This document shows positions 10,187 through 19,560 of a stretch of 64,000 nucleotides of DNA, in pieces. Location of the stretch: the NCBI GenBank assembly GCA_964019335.1, contig OZ025699.1:62001-126000 (forward strand), given 5' to 3'. Each line of letters opens with the position of its first letter. Position 1 is the stretch's first letter. The position numbers were made by a program, and so were the translations under genes. The DNA comes from Diplonema japonicum. Lineage: Eukaryota; Euglenozoa; Diplonemea; Diplonemida; Diplonemidae. The notes under the pieces were generated by a model that searched no databases, was not told the DNA's origin, and saw only the letters and a list, made by a program, of their open reading frames with translations.

Positions 10187-10868
10187 CTAGGCATAGGGCA
10201 TAGTGGTGAGACGACTCGCATGCGAGAATGCGAGTCGCATTCTCGCACCAAATTCTCGCACATTCTCGCATGCGAGAATGATGCGAGAATTCTTTTTGGC
10301 TGAAACTTCAACAGGGAAAGCCAGGTGCCTGAGTGTCAAAATCTTCGAAGGACCTCAACAGGCAGTGCTTTGCCCCGTGGTGGGGCAGGAGGTCATAGAC
10401 GGGTGGGCGATGTTGTGTTTGGTCGCAGGCACCACCACCACCAAGCAGCAAACATCCCATTGGTGGAGCTCGCACATGAAGACACCAGACACGCTGCCGG
10501 CAAAGGGGCCCGGATTCGAGAAGGAGGCAATGGCTCGAGAAGAGTGAAGCAAAGCATCGAAAAGACCCTGTTGCCGTTAAGCACATACGCCACCAGTGCC
10601 AAACATTTCTGGGCTAATCGGATACTCAGAGGAGGGTGAATCACACACGGGGGCGGACGTGAACGCACTGATCGCGTTAGTTCGGGAGGAGTATGAAGGT
10701 CGAGGGGGGGTTATTTCTGACACATGCACACCTGAAGTGCACACTAGCATGTGCGAGAATCGTGCGAGAGTGTGCGAGAATGCGAGTCGTTTTGCGAGAA
10801 CTTCGGCTCAGATTCTTTTTGTGCGAGAATGCGAGAATGCGAGTCGCCTCACCACTATGCCTAGGGCT
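10187..10868. mobile_element. Z1: palindrome-ended element with gcgagaatgcgagtcg arrays
   Basis: The left end reads ccctaggcatagggcatag, tggtgagacgactcgc and clustered gcgagaatg motifs. The right end is its inverted match: clustered gcgagaatg, then gcgagtcgcctcaccacta and tgcctagggc. The ends are therefore terminal inverted repeats with subterminal arrays, as in non-autonomous DNA transposons. No transposase is encoded. Confidence 0.6.
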
Positions 10869-11503
10869 ACGTTGTCGGCGTACGCGTACGCAGCAAAATC
10901 TGAAAAAGTGCGTACGGCTCCTTACACTTACAGGTACAGGCTACGGGTCAAAGGGCTTACATTGGACAAGAGGGGGCAAATGGGAGTGGGGTACAAAAAT
11001 GGATGGAAGAGAGGGTGGGCGGCAGGCTTTATGCAAACACTTTTACACCCGATTCGTCTCTATCTAGAGACGTTCTCTTCGTCATCAGGATCGGGCGCCC
11101 TGCAGGTCTTCCAACGCCAGTTTCGTTACACGCCAGTAGTCTCTCACAAACTGCGTGCAGGTGAAACTACGTTTGCTGAAGTAGAGTTTGACCTGAATTA
11201 TATCTCTGACAAGAGAATCAGCTTTGTCAAATCTCAATGGACGATCTTTGGGCTTCCACCTTGAAAGGTGCACCTTACCCGAGCTCCGTACACCGCAGGC
11301 CTGACCCAAAAGCCTAATGCCAACAGGTCGCAAGAGAGGCCCTTGAGTATCCCACCACAGCCCAGTGACTATGGCCTTAGGCTTTTCAAAATGAATGCCG
11401 TACGCAAAAAATGCGTACGCGTACGCAGCAAAAATAAAAAAAGTGCGTACGTTCGAAATACGCGTACGTACGGCCGTACGCCGACAACGTAGCCCTAGGG
11501 TGC
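10860..11503. mobile_element. Z2: MITE-like element with terminal inverted repeats
   Basis: The left end cctagggctacgttgtcgg is matched by the inverted right end ending ccgacaacgtagccctagg. The sequence just inside each end is also palindromic in tacg/cgta. At about 640 bp without a transposase it is a non-autonomous element. It abuts Z1, sharing the palindromic CCTAGG, and its right flank (11504-11570) is a fragment of the family D retroelement, so it appears to have inserted there. Partial copies lie at 198-617, 6145-6190 and 9493-9700. Confidence 0.65.
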
Positions 11504-11570
11504 GCAGTGGGTGTACTGACTTCTTGGTTTCTGCCGGAGTCTGTGATGCCTTGGCTCTCATCTTCTAAAA
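11504..11570 (-). pseudogene. fragment of family D retroelement C terminus
   Basis: On the minus strand it reads TDSGRNQEVSTPTAHP, which matches SDSGRNYEVSTLTTHP at about 58770-58815 near the end of the family D element. The match stops at the Z2 border. Confidence 0.5.
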
Positions 11571-12480
11571 GAAAATGAGGTTTTCTGCCCTCGTAGCTCG
11601 CCAAATAATGCCCCGCAAGTGCCCAAAAGGGCGGAAATCGGTTTTTTGGTCAGAAAAAGGGAACAGTTCAAAGATTAGGTGGCTCTGGCGAAATTGAAAA
11701 AAATTCATTTTACCACAACCATGTAACCCCCCCGCCCCCAGCAAAATCAATGAAAAAATATGAATCAAAAAATTCTTTAAAAAAACCAATCTTTCTTTTT
11801 TTGCTTCTCCTTTCTTGTAGGTGTACAGAGAAAGCCGTTGAACACAGGATTTCAGTGTTATCTTTTTTTTTTTTTTTTTTCTCTTTATTTTCTTTCTTTC
11901 TTTTCTTTTGCAACTTTTCTTTTATTCTTTCTTTCTTTCCTTTTAAAGACTGTTGAGTGAATATAAAATGCGGCGATTGGAACAGTTACTGCAACTTATC
12001 CATCCCAAATATGAAGGGGGGAAGAAAGAAAAAAAGAGAGAGCGAGGGGACGATATCACCGCAATGATGTGTAACAGTAAGGAAAAGAAGAGAAGAAGAA
12101 AAAAAAGATGCAGTAATGAAGAATGGGGGGGGGGGGGGGGGGGTGAATAAAGATAAGAAGACCTGAGCTCATCCGGATTAAAACGTCAACAGGTACCACG
12201 TCCGCGCTAAAGAAAAACTTTAGTAGATTAATGAACCAAATAAAAAGTATGCTTTTCCACCAGTCTGCACACAAAGTGGTGCCTAACTACTCTTCCGGGG
12301 CGAACTCATACACAAAAACAGGGGGGGGGGGGGGGGGGGGGGGGGGAGACAAGCAGATGTGTGATGAGAGAAACGAAGATTGGCACTGAAAACCGAAGTA
12401 GGAGAATGAGAAAGAAGAAAAAAAAAAGAGGGGGGGAAAGGGGGGGGGGGGGGGGGGGGGCTTATCTCTTTTGAACAAAT
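11571..12480. other. spacer with poly-T and three long G-runs
   Basis: No gene is supported. It holds T-runs at about 11863-11880 and G-runs at 12125-12143, 12321-12346 and 12440-12460. The last 160 bp is the duplicated 3' flank of the gene at 12496. Confidence 0.5.
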
Positions 12481-12495
12481 AAACAATGGAACCCT

Positions 12496-13383
12496 CTATT
12501 TTTCGATGTCAAACTTGGTCAAAGCAGTGGCAATGAGCAACATTACACCAGTAACAATGAACCAAGCAATGCAAATGTTACGCCACTGGTCATCCTTGTA
12601 CCCCGTGATCTTGTCCACGTACTGTTGGGTCTGAAACCTGCTCTGAGAGTTGAACTCCATCATGTGATGGAAGCGAGAGGGCCCGGAGTAGGGAATCTTA
12701 TCCCGCTGCTCAGACTCCAAGTACTCCGACTGAGCCAGCTTCCTGATGATGGTGAACGCCGCATTCTGTTGGAACCCACAGTCCTTCGCAGAAGGGCTCT
12801 TTGCAATGCACCCGGCATAAACAGGAGGGTCGAACTTGCACCCTTTCACGCTTCCAGTGTACACAATCGGGGCGGAAACCCATGACCAGCCGTACTCTGA
12901 CTTCACTGACTTCCTGCCCCAGTCAAGGCCCCATTCCTCATCGACTAAAGTGTAGTATGTGATGTTCGTTTTGATGGTCAAAGCGGAGGGGTTGGGTGCG
13001 ATGTGGCAGCCGATAAGGGCCTCCCCGCCTGACGCCAGAGACCTCTCAGCCAGCTCCAGCTGCCTCCATGACAAGTTCGGTTCCAAGAACCCGATTGTTG
13101 CCATTGTGACATAGAATGCGAAGGCACAGCCACAGCTGAAGAACAGAGCCACATCGTGCTCGTCTATGAGTGCAATGCTCGGCAGCAGGCACACGATAAC
13201 CCACCCCAAACCCCCCAGCCAGTTGTAGCACTGGATCGAAACATTGTAGTTGTTTTCCATTTCGCCTGCCTCTAAAGGTGCCTGGCGTCCGATCACCTCC
13301 TCCAGGTGCACGTTCAGCATCATTATACACGTCCACCAGACCCACACCAAGATCAACACTCCGAAAGCAACCAAGGGCTTCAT
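12496..13383 (-). CDS. four-span membrane protein (tetraspanin-like topology), paralogue 2
   Basis: About 295 residues from the start chosen here (MKPLVAFGV). An in-frame start further upstream at 13539 exists, but the added stretch is a translated polypyrimidine tract (FFFLSFLFLLPFFF) and is better read as the trans-splice region. Apart from the N-terminal loop, where this copy has APLEAGEMENNYNVSI in place of a longer insert, it is almost identical to the protein at 894-1874: same four spans, same loop cysteines and glycosylation sites. It ends DIEK then TAG, shorter than its paralogue. The duplicates flank the kinase and receptor-like genes. Function unknown. Confidence 0.85.
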   Translation of the reverse strand: MKPLVAFGVLILVWVWWTCIMMLNVHLEEVIGRQAPLEAGEMENNYNVSIQCYNWLGGLGWVIVCLLPSIALIDEHDVALFFSCGCAFAFYVTMATIGFLEPNLSWRQLELAERSLASGGEALIGCHIAPNPSALTIKTNITYYTLVDEEWGLDWGRKSVKSEYGWSWVSAPIVYTGSVKGCKFDPPVYAGCIAKSPSAKDCGFQQNAAFTIIRKLAQSEYLESEQRDKIPYSGPSRFHHMMEFNSQSRFQTQQYVDKITGYKDDQWRNICIAWFIVTGVMLLIATALTKFDIEK

Positions 13384-13429
13384 TTTCCTTCTCCTTTGTT
13401 CTTTTCTTTGTCTGTGTGGTTGTTTTTCC

Positions 13430-13500
13430 TTTTGATTCAATTGAGAAAAAAAAAAAGGAAGAAGAAAAAGAAAAGAAAGAAAGAAAAAGAGACATTTAAA
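13430..13500 (-). promoter_or_regulatory. polypyrimidine tract, possible trans-splice acceptor
   Basis: On the coding strand, about 60 bp of C/T (CTCTTTTTCTTTCTTTC and onward) end in a T11 run, followed by the first AG in a short purine-rich leader before the ATG at 13383. This decides the downstream start. Confidence 0.5.
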
Positions 13501-13830
13501 AGAAGAATGAACGTTGCTTGATAAACCGCGTGGAGCCACCTTATGTCAGAAGGGTGGCTAATGCCTCGAGACCCAGGTGCTGTCAGGACGAGTGAAAAAA
13601 GGTGCGTGGGGCTCAGAAACTGAGAATCAATAAGGAACCTCTCCCACAGGGAGCGAGTGACACGTACATCTGGAGCCACCACCCACAGAGCTGACGCAAC
13701 GTGACGGCGAGCCCCGTCCTCAATCAACGGGACCCGATGAGGCACGACAGAATCTGCGCCGCAAAGAGATAAGGAGCTGGAGCTGTCATGCCTCACCGCC
13801 CACGATAGCGGCCCCGCACTCGGAATTCCC

Positions 13831-13897
13831 CTTGTGTCGTTCTATGGTTGCATGCTCAAGGATGTTTTAATTTTAGAAAATAAAAAAGTCAATGGTG
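13831..13897. repeat. piggyBac-end fragment
   Basis: The stretch cttgtgtcgttctatggttg through aaaaagtcaatggtg matches, inverted, 27742-27810 just inside the left end of the piggyBac-like element. No TTAA-flanked terminus is present, so it is a remnant. Confidence 0.6.
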
Positions 13898-14164
13898 TTA
13901 AGGGGGTTGGGGTACACATAAAAAAAAAGAACAACAACATGGTGTGAAGTATCCTGCGCTGTCCTCCTCGTGGTGGCCCCTGGGACTGCAGGCTAGGGAG
14001 GGCTGTGGTGCGAAAGCGCGAAGGCGTGTCGGGGAGGGTGCTGGAGCGAAGTCGGCCTGTTTGGCACAAGCCGCTATCGGGGCACCGGTAGCGGGGGTGT
14101 AAGACCACTCAGACTCGGTCTGAGCAAAAGGCATTCTCTCCCATCGCGCGGCGTGTGCGTGGTT

Positions 14165-14700
14165 TCGTGCGGCGGCGACACCCACCGTTCCTGTTCATTC
14201 CACCAGCGTCGAGAGGCTGAGACCGATCTCGCGCACAGTGGAGGCCACAGGTTGTTCCCGGCGCCCTTGTAGCGTTGTCAGTCCTGCCCCAACTGAAAGG
14301 CCAGTCAGGACACAGGCTAACTGGGTACAGGTACTCGGACAACGGTGGGGTGAACAGGAGCGGTGGGTTGTGGCTGGTGTCGCTGGTGAGTGGCGTACGG
14401 TTTGTTTGTGCCGGTTCCGCTGTGTTGTGGTGTGATGCGGGCGGCGGCGTCGCCCAGTGTTCCAGCGTGCCCCATCCGAGAGACGTGAGGCTGAGACCGG
14501 TCTCGCGCGAAGTGGAGGCCACAGTGTTGATCCCGGCGCCCTTCAGGCAATGACCGCCCTGTCGCAACTGGAAGGCCAGACAGATCGGTAGCCGAACTGG
14601 GTACAGATAAACGGATCGACGGTGGGGTGCACGGGGACACTGGAAGAGAACTGGTGGCGGTGGAGGTGCGCTGGTCTGTCTGTGTGGCGTGTGCTGCTGG
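14165..14700. repeat. diverged tandem duplication, period 274 bp
   Basis: The block starting gaggctgagaccgatctcgc at 14213 recurs at 14487 (gaggctgagaccggtctcgc), followed in both by gtggaggccaca, cccggcgccctt, actggg(t)acag and cggtggggtg. Divergence is moderate. Either the repeated 5' region of a retroelement or a duplicated non-coding sequence. No ORF is supported. Confidence 0.6.
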
Positions 14701-15120
14701 GTGCGAGGCGTGCTGTGCCGGGCCGGCAAGAAGTAGAAGTAGATTTAAACTTTTCTAGTAATAGTACTCTCATCCCCCATGTCTTCCCTTTTTATTTTGC
14801 CCTGTCGTGCACCCCAACTTCTTTCTTCCTCTCTGGTTATGTTTTTTATTTACATTTATTTCCAAAGGCTCCACAGCCCAACAAAACCGGCTGAAGGGGA
14901 TGCCTCCGTGCCGGTGTGCCTACGAGCACTGACGAGGTACCCCACCCCTTGAAAACCCGGAGGTTCGGCCAAAGGGTGCTGTTGTGCGATGCGGGCTGGT
15001 GAGATGCCGAGGGACGTTGAAGGTGGGCACAGTTGCGAACGCTGGGAGCCCCCGGGCCTGCCCACCTCCCGCCTCGGTACGTATGGATAGTTGTGGGAGG
15101 GTTTTCTTTAAACTTTTACA

Positions 15121-15280
15121 AAAAAACTAGTTTGGCGCTCCATTTGTTTGTGCGCACGAGCGGAATTTTACCTAATAAAATAGCTCATTACGCTGCCATC
15201 AACTAGTTTTTAGTCTCGACAATAATATTGTTAAAACAAAAAACTAGTTTGGCGCTCCATTTGTTTGTGCGCACGAGCGG
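15121..15280. repeat. split direct repeats, 3' set (B2-A2-B1)
   Basis: The 43-bp unit aaaaaactagtttggcgctc...gcacgagcgg occurs twice (15121-15163 and 15238-15280) around a 74-bp unit (aattttacctaataaaatag to gttaaaac). The same 74-bp unit ends the other side of the element. Confidence 0.9.
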
Positions 15281-15403
15281 TCCACTTATGAACACGCCCC
15301 CCCCCTCCCCGCCGCGTGTCCCTTAGGTCACAGATTCGTCTTAGCGAACCTTGGCCAGGAGTGGGGTAGGCCGCCAGCGCGCTCGTGCCAAGGAAAAAAC
15401 ATG

Positions 15404-15787
15404 TCACAACCTAGTGTACGCATCCGCCGGGTTCTCCCGGGACCTCACGTAGAACCCAGACACCTCGCTTTGCGCCTCCTCCGCGATCTCTCGGCCCCGG
15501 CACAGCATCTCGAGCATGACCTCGTCACCGGAGTAGGCCTTCCGCCAAGCACCAAGAACGACAGTGCTGTCGATACCCACGTGAAGCACCACGTTCCGGA
15601 GACCCAACACCCGAAAAGCAAATTCTAGCAGTTCCAGCAGGGCATACATCTCCAATCGAGCAATGGCCGCTCCCGCCAAGGCTTGCGGTATACGTCCCCA
15701 CCTGACGTGTTTCTTCCCGTCGAGCATTAGCATGCAGCACCACCCCGTCAAGCTGGCATCCGTGAAGGCCTCGAGCCTTACTGTAGG
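15404..15787 (-). CDS. RNase H domain of the VIPER-type element (in frame after TGA)
   Basis: In the same frame as the RT ORF, after one TGA, the sequence reads AFTDASLTGWCC, then EMYALLELLEF, GIDSTVVLGAW and RENPADAYTR. These are the RNase H catalytic acidic positions (D in TDAS, E in LEMYA, D in IDST, D in PADA) as found in DIRS-group elements. It ends near the 3' repeats at 15280. Expression needs stop readthrough or re-initiation, or the TGA is an inactivating mutation. Confidence 0.75.
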   Translation of the reverse strand, partial: PTVRLEAFTDASLTGWCCMLMLDGKKHVRWGRIPQALAGAAIARLEMYALLELLEFAFRVLGLRNVVLHVGIDSTVVLGAWRKAYSGDEVMLEMLCRGREIAEEAQSEVSGFYVRSRENPADAYTRL

Positions 15788-17014
15788 TCACTCGGCCCAC
15801 CGCTTCCATTCGTTCTGTCTCAACTCTTCGAAAGCGGCCCGCAACGCACGTTGTACCGACGCTGGTATCATTATGAGTGTAGTCCAAAAACCCGCTCGAC
15901 TAGCAGCATCGAGGTCCTTGCCTTTGCATACACCCGACATCCACCTAAGGATGGACTTGAACCTGAAAAGAGGGAGGGCCAGCGCATGAGCTCGCCAAAG
16001 TACAAGACCGCAGAGCCTCCACCACCTCCGAAGCTGTAGGGGTCTGTCAAACACGAAGTCCTCCAGTACCGGTTTCAGGGCTTCGATCCACTTGCTGCAC
16101 ATCCTCCATCTCTTGCATTGGAGGTCGAACTCCAGACCCAAGACTCTACCCACCTGTGACGGAGCCGACGTCTCGCCGATCACGATGCGGTACCTCCGGC
16201 ACAGAGCTTCGAACCTGAGCGAAGCCTCCTTCAACGTACCCAGGTCTTTGTCGATGAGTACGATGTTGTCCAGCCAGACGACAGCCAGAACGGATGAATT
16301 TCTCACAGACTCGTTAGCCACACATCTGGCGACGGCTTGACCCAGCTGCGGCGCGGCTCGGTATCCCATTGCAAGCCGCTGCATCTGCAAGATATTCCCA
16401 TCCGCTCTGAACGAGAAGAAAGGCCGCGATTCCTTGTGCAGCTCAAACTGGAAAAACCATGATTTGAAATCGTGCTCGATGAAGTAGGCTCCTCGGAACA
16501 TGGTCTCGACTATCTCACGATAGGAGGGGAAGTTACACGGCGGCAAGGGTAAGTGGCTCAGACTCTTGTTCAGACCTGTGCAGGCGAGGATGAAACGCAG
16601 CTGTCCAGGCTTTCGCTTTTTAACGCAAAAAGCGCTATGAAAAAATGAACCGGCTCTGCTCCTCGGGGCTTTCACAGCGATGTTGCCTCCAGTGATCTGA
16701 CCAACAAGAACAGCCAATCTCGTATTGCGAGGACCAACCTCCTTAGCGCGGCTGCCGATGTGCCGCCGAAGAAAAGACGGCTTTATCCATTCGAAGTTCT
16801 CCCCCAGACAGGGGAAGTCCTCCTGCAACAAGGCAGCATCGAGGGGCTCTAGGGGTGCGCCTGCCACATGACCCTCATAGCTCGCTCGAGGAATCCGAGG
16901 CACGTCTCCTTCCAGATTCCACCAGTCCCAGTCATAGTCGTACCAGGACAAAACCTCCCAAAAAGTATCTAGAGGTTCCTCGAGACGTCGACCGACCCCT
17001 TCACGTCCCCCCAC
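15788..17014 (-). CDS. reverse transcriptase of the VIPER-type element
   Basis: 408 residues. RT motifs: FIEHDFKSWFFQFEL (motif A aspartate), LAMGYRAAPQLGQAV (motif B, typical of DIRS-group RTs) and VVWLDNIVLI in the place of the YxDD box, so the second catalytic aspartate is replaced by asparagine. It follows the YR ORF with a short overlap. The ORF is closed by TGA at 15788-15790, but the same frame continues straight into an RNase H domain, so RT and RH were, or are, one polypeptide. Confidence 0.8.
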   Translation of the reverse strand: MGGREGVGRRLEEPLDTFWEVLSWYDYDWDWWNLEGDVPRIPRASYEGHVAGAPLEPLDAALLQEDFPCLGENFEWIKPSFLRRHIGSRAKEVGPRNTRLAVLVGQITGGNIAVKAPRSRAGSFFHSAFCVKKRKPGQLRFILACTGLNKSLSHLPLPPCNFPSYREIVETMFRGAYFIEHDFKSWFFQFELHKESRPFFSFRADGNILQMQRLAMGYRAAPQLGQAVARCVANESVRNSSVLAVVWLDNIVLIDKDLGTLKEASLRFEALCRRYRIVIGETSAPSQVGRVLGLEFDLQCKRWRMCSKWIEALKPVLEDFVFDRPLQLRRWWRLCGLVLWRAHALALPLFRFKSILRWMSGVCKGKDLDAASRAGFWTTLIMIPASVQRALRAAFEELRQNEWKRWAE

Positions 17015-18237
17015 GTACCTCGAGAGGTGTAGTGTCTGGTCGACTCGACGCGACGATGCCGACCAAGTGTCCTCGCGGCCTCCTCCCCTTGGGTCAGGGC
17101 GACTTCGTTCAAGGTCGCGTCACGGATGAACCTTGTTGTCACCCCGAGGCTCTGCTTCACGAAGGAGTTGTAGTCTCCGTAGGAAAGCTCCTGAAACAGC
17201 CGGTGTTCGGGCAACCTCGGTTGCGTGTCCATCCACAACAGGAACTTGTCGATCTGTTTGTTCTGTGAACTTAAAACCAGGCTCTGGCCGCGACTGCTCA
17301 GGTCGGTTTTGCCCCCACAAAGGTAAGCATCACCGAACCTTTCGGGATGTCGTGGCGTCCCTGCTCCACGTGCTTGACTAGAAGATTCTTCAAGTCGACC
17401 CACCGGCACGCCGAAGCCAGCTGGAGGCTCAAGGCCCCCGCCAAGATGCCTCTCTTGGGGATCACCTCCTTCACTGCGGACATGGTCGGCACCCGGGCCA
17501 TCTTGTCCTCGTGCGCGGAGTGGTCCGAGAGTTTTCGACTCAGGGATCGCCGAAGAAGTTGAAAAGGGGACCTCTCCGCCTGGCTGAAGTACGTCATATA
17601 CTGCAGAGCCGAACTCGGGCTGAGGCGCTTCTCGTCGCGTAGACGCTGCACCCACATCGCAAAGCACATCTCCTTTGACAGGTGTGGCTGAATCCTCTGG
17701 AGTTGCTCGCGGAAGGCCTCCGATCTTCGCATCACTGAGAGAAAAGCCTGACCCTTGTAAGCGGTGGACATCGTCTTTAGCGTGTTCTGCCGTAGCTCTG
17801 GAACTTCGCTCCCGTCGACAGAGTCCTTCTTGCGGATGGTTCCGCCACGGAGAAGATCGCTCCATGGGGAATCGGAAAGCGTTATAGTCGTAAGAGAGGA
17901 AGGAGGAGAGGGATTTTTTGATTGGGGAAGGAGGGGTTTGAGTTTCGGGGAGAGTGAGGCCGCGGCTCACTTTTTTGGAGTCGAACCTAGTCCTCTTAGG
18001 GGTTCCACCTTGTCTGTTTCTCAACCTGTCTGCTTCCCTCTCCCTCTCCCGATCCTTCTTCAAGACCTCAAGCACGGCCTCCGTAGAGTTCATGTGCTTA
18101 AATGTAAGCCGTAGCTTTTTATCGGAGAAGTCCTCCCAGTGTGACCCGAAGAGATACCCCTCGTAAGCCTTCTGAATCCCGAGCCGGAAATTCTGGCCAC
18201 ACTCCGTCAGCACGCGCAGAGCTTCAAGCCGTAGCAT
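16969..18237 (-). pseudogene. tyrosine recombinase (YR) of the VIPER-type element, frameshifted
   Basis: The coding frame runs from 18237 to about 17850, shifts to the frame of 17771-17298, then returns to the first frame at about 17300. The middle part holds the core-binding region and the first catalytic arginine in ASACRWVDLKNL. The last part holds GRHRRVESTRHYT, the (H/R)xxR...Y end of the catalytic set with Y as nucleophile. Two compensating frame changes make this copy non-functional unless they are sequencing errors. It overlaps the start of the RT ORF by about 45 bp. The enzyme would integrate a circular DNA intermediate by site-specific recombination. Confidence 0.75.
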
Positions 18238-18270
18238 GTAACTGTGCAGCGTCGGAAGTAGATCCTTAGA

Positions 18271-19011
18271 TCATTTGCCTTCCTCGTCGCGAGCTACCCG
18301 TAGGTAGTGCCAGATCCTCATAGATTCGTGGCAACCCGCGTTGGCGTCACTCTCCGGCTTGTCCACGAAAGGACCGTAACGCAACGCGATCGCGGACAGG
18401 ATCGCGTCCACCCCCGAAGGGCAATCCAAGTAGGGGACCCACTCCACGACCCGCCGAAGATCCAGGTCAAACGGGACCCTGGTCCTCTTCTCCTTGCACA
18501 GAACCGTTAATTCGGCCTCCAGCGCTTCATGCTTCAGGGCCATCGCGTCGTTCCTCGCCACCATCAGCTGCACCAAAGGGCGTACCGTCGGGTCAGCGTG
18601 GCTTTCCGCCTCCGTCAGCAAGTCTACCTCAGCGACCCCGCCAGTGTCCGTCATTTCCTCGCGCTCCTCGTCCTCCCCTTCCGCATGATCTGCCCCCTCG
18701 TCGGTGACAACTAAGTCAGCCCCATTGTCAACTTCCCAGCAACACGGAGGGCAAACCCAAAGCTCCTCTGAACTCGTGGGCAACTCGAAGCGCACCCGTA
18801 GGGCCTTCGTTTTCATTTTTGCCCGTAGGCACTCGGGGTCCCCCACGCGTCCGCACCTCGCGCAATGGTTACCCAGATCATGGGCCCTATCGCACGAGGG
18901 GAAGAACACACAGTCGTGGCCGTGTTTCGCGGGGGTAGCCGAAGGAGGATATGTCGATGTCTCGACGTCCGTCCACTTAACCTTCCCTAGTTCGAAGTCG
19001 TCCCTTGACAT
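18271..19011 (-). CDS. gag-like protein of the VIPER-type element
   Basis: Intact 246-residue ORF, first in the element, starting just inside the 5' repeat. It has a cysteine/histidine-rich N-terminal part (HGHDCVFFPSC, NHCARCG, CVCPPCC-like pattern, about 29-95), probably zinc binding, and an acidic middle (EGEDEEREEMTD). No family signature is recognised; position and composition suggest a nucleic-acid-binding gag. The next ORF (YR) begins 33 bp after it. Confidence 0.65.
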   Translation of the reverse strand: MSRDDFELGKVKWTDVETSTYPPSATPAKHGHDCVFFPSCDRAHDLGNHCARCGRVGDPECLRAKMKTKALRVRFELPTSSEELWVCPPCCWEVDNGADLVVTDEGADHAEGEDEEREEMTDTGGVAEVDLLTEAESHADPTVRPLVQLMVARNDAMALKHEALEAELTVLCKEKRTRVPFDLDLRRVVEWVPYLDCPSGVDAILSAIALRYGPFVDKPESDANAGCHESMRIWHYLRVARDEEGK

Positions 19012-19015
19012 TTTC

Positions 19016-19116
19016 TTTGTTTGTGCGCACGAGCGGAATTTTACCTAATAAAATAGCTCATTACGCTGCCATCAACTAGTTTTTAGTCTCGACAATAATA
19101 TTGTTAAAACAAAAAA
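19016..19116. repeat. split direct repeat, 5' set (A1 with partial B)
   Basis: tttgtttgtgcgcacgagcgg followed by the 74-bp unit found at 15164-15237. It forms the 5' terminus of the YR retrotransposon on its coding strand. Confidence 0.9.
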
Positions 19117-19158
19117 TTGTCACCCCTCTTGTTCCCCCTTTCACTTGCAGGAGGCCCT

Positions 19159-19383
19159 TCAGGCCTCCTGCCCTATCCCTCCCCCCCAGCCTTTAGCTTC
19201 GCTGCGCCTCGTTTTGAGGAGGACATCCTTCAGAAGGTCAGCCCGATTCCTTGCGGCCACCGCATGAAGCACTGTCCACTCTTTACGCCGTCCCTCTGTC
19301 GCCGAGCACCTGCACCACCTTGTCGAAAACAGCCTGCTTGCAAGAACACGCAAGAAGCACGTTTTTCTTCCCAAATTTGCCAC
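19159..19383 (-). pseudogene. possible ankyrin-repeat fragment
   Basis: A 74-residue ORF contains TVLHAVAARNRADLLKDVLL, which resembles one ankyrin repeat. No second repeat is visible and the VIPER-type element lies 43 bp downstream, so it could be a gene cut by that insertion. Weak call. Confidence 0.3.
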
Positions 19384-19560
19384 TTTTGGCTAGGCCTTGT
19401 TCCCAGTTTCAACTTTTCTATTTAGTCAGCTTACCAAGCTCCCCAAAAGACTTCAAAATACCGAAGTAGCAGAAAAAAAGGAGCCAGTGGCCACGCCAGG
19501 TTCTGTGAAGAAAAGACACTCAAAGTAAAAAGGTAAACTCCTACAATCAAACTCAGTTCA

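Larger units (their letters stand above)
15121..19116 (-). mobile_element. VIPER-type tyrosine-recombinase (DIRS-group) retrotransposon
   Basis: A 4-kb element bounded by split direct repeats, with ORFs on the minus strand in the order gag-like, tyrosine recombinase, reverse transcriptase, RNase H. This order, YR before RT, is that described for VIPER of trypanosomatids; Ngaro and DIRS place YR last. Read on the coding strand, the 5' end carries repeat A (19037-19116) and the 3' end carries B1 (15238-15280), A2 (15164-15237) and B2 (15121-15163). No target duplication is seen, as expected for recombinase-mediated insertion. The YR frame is broken twice, so this copy is probably inactive. Confidence 0.85.

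Noticed and set aside
13384-13539. N-terminal extension (hydrophobic leader) of the second four-span protein
   Set aside because: The extension is a translated polypyrimidine tract followed by an AG; the paralogue starts at the equivalent of 13383.
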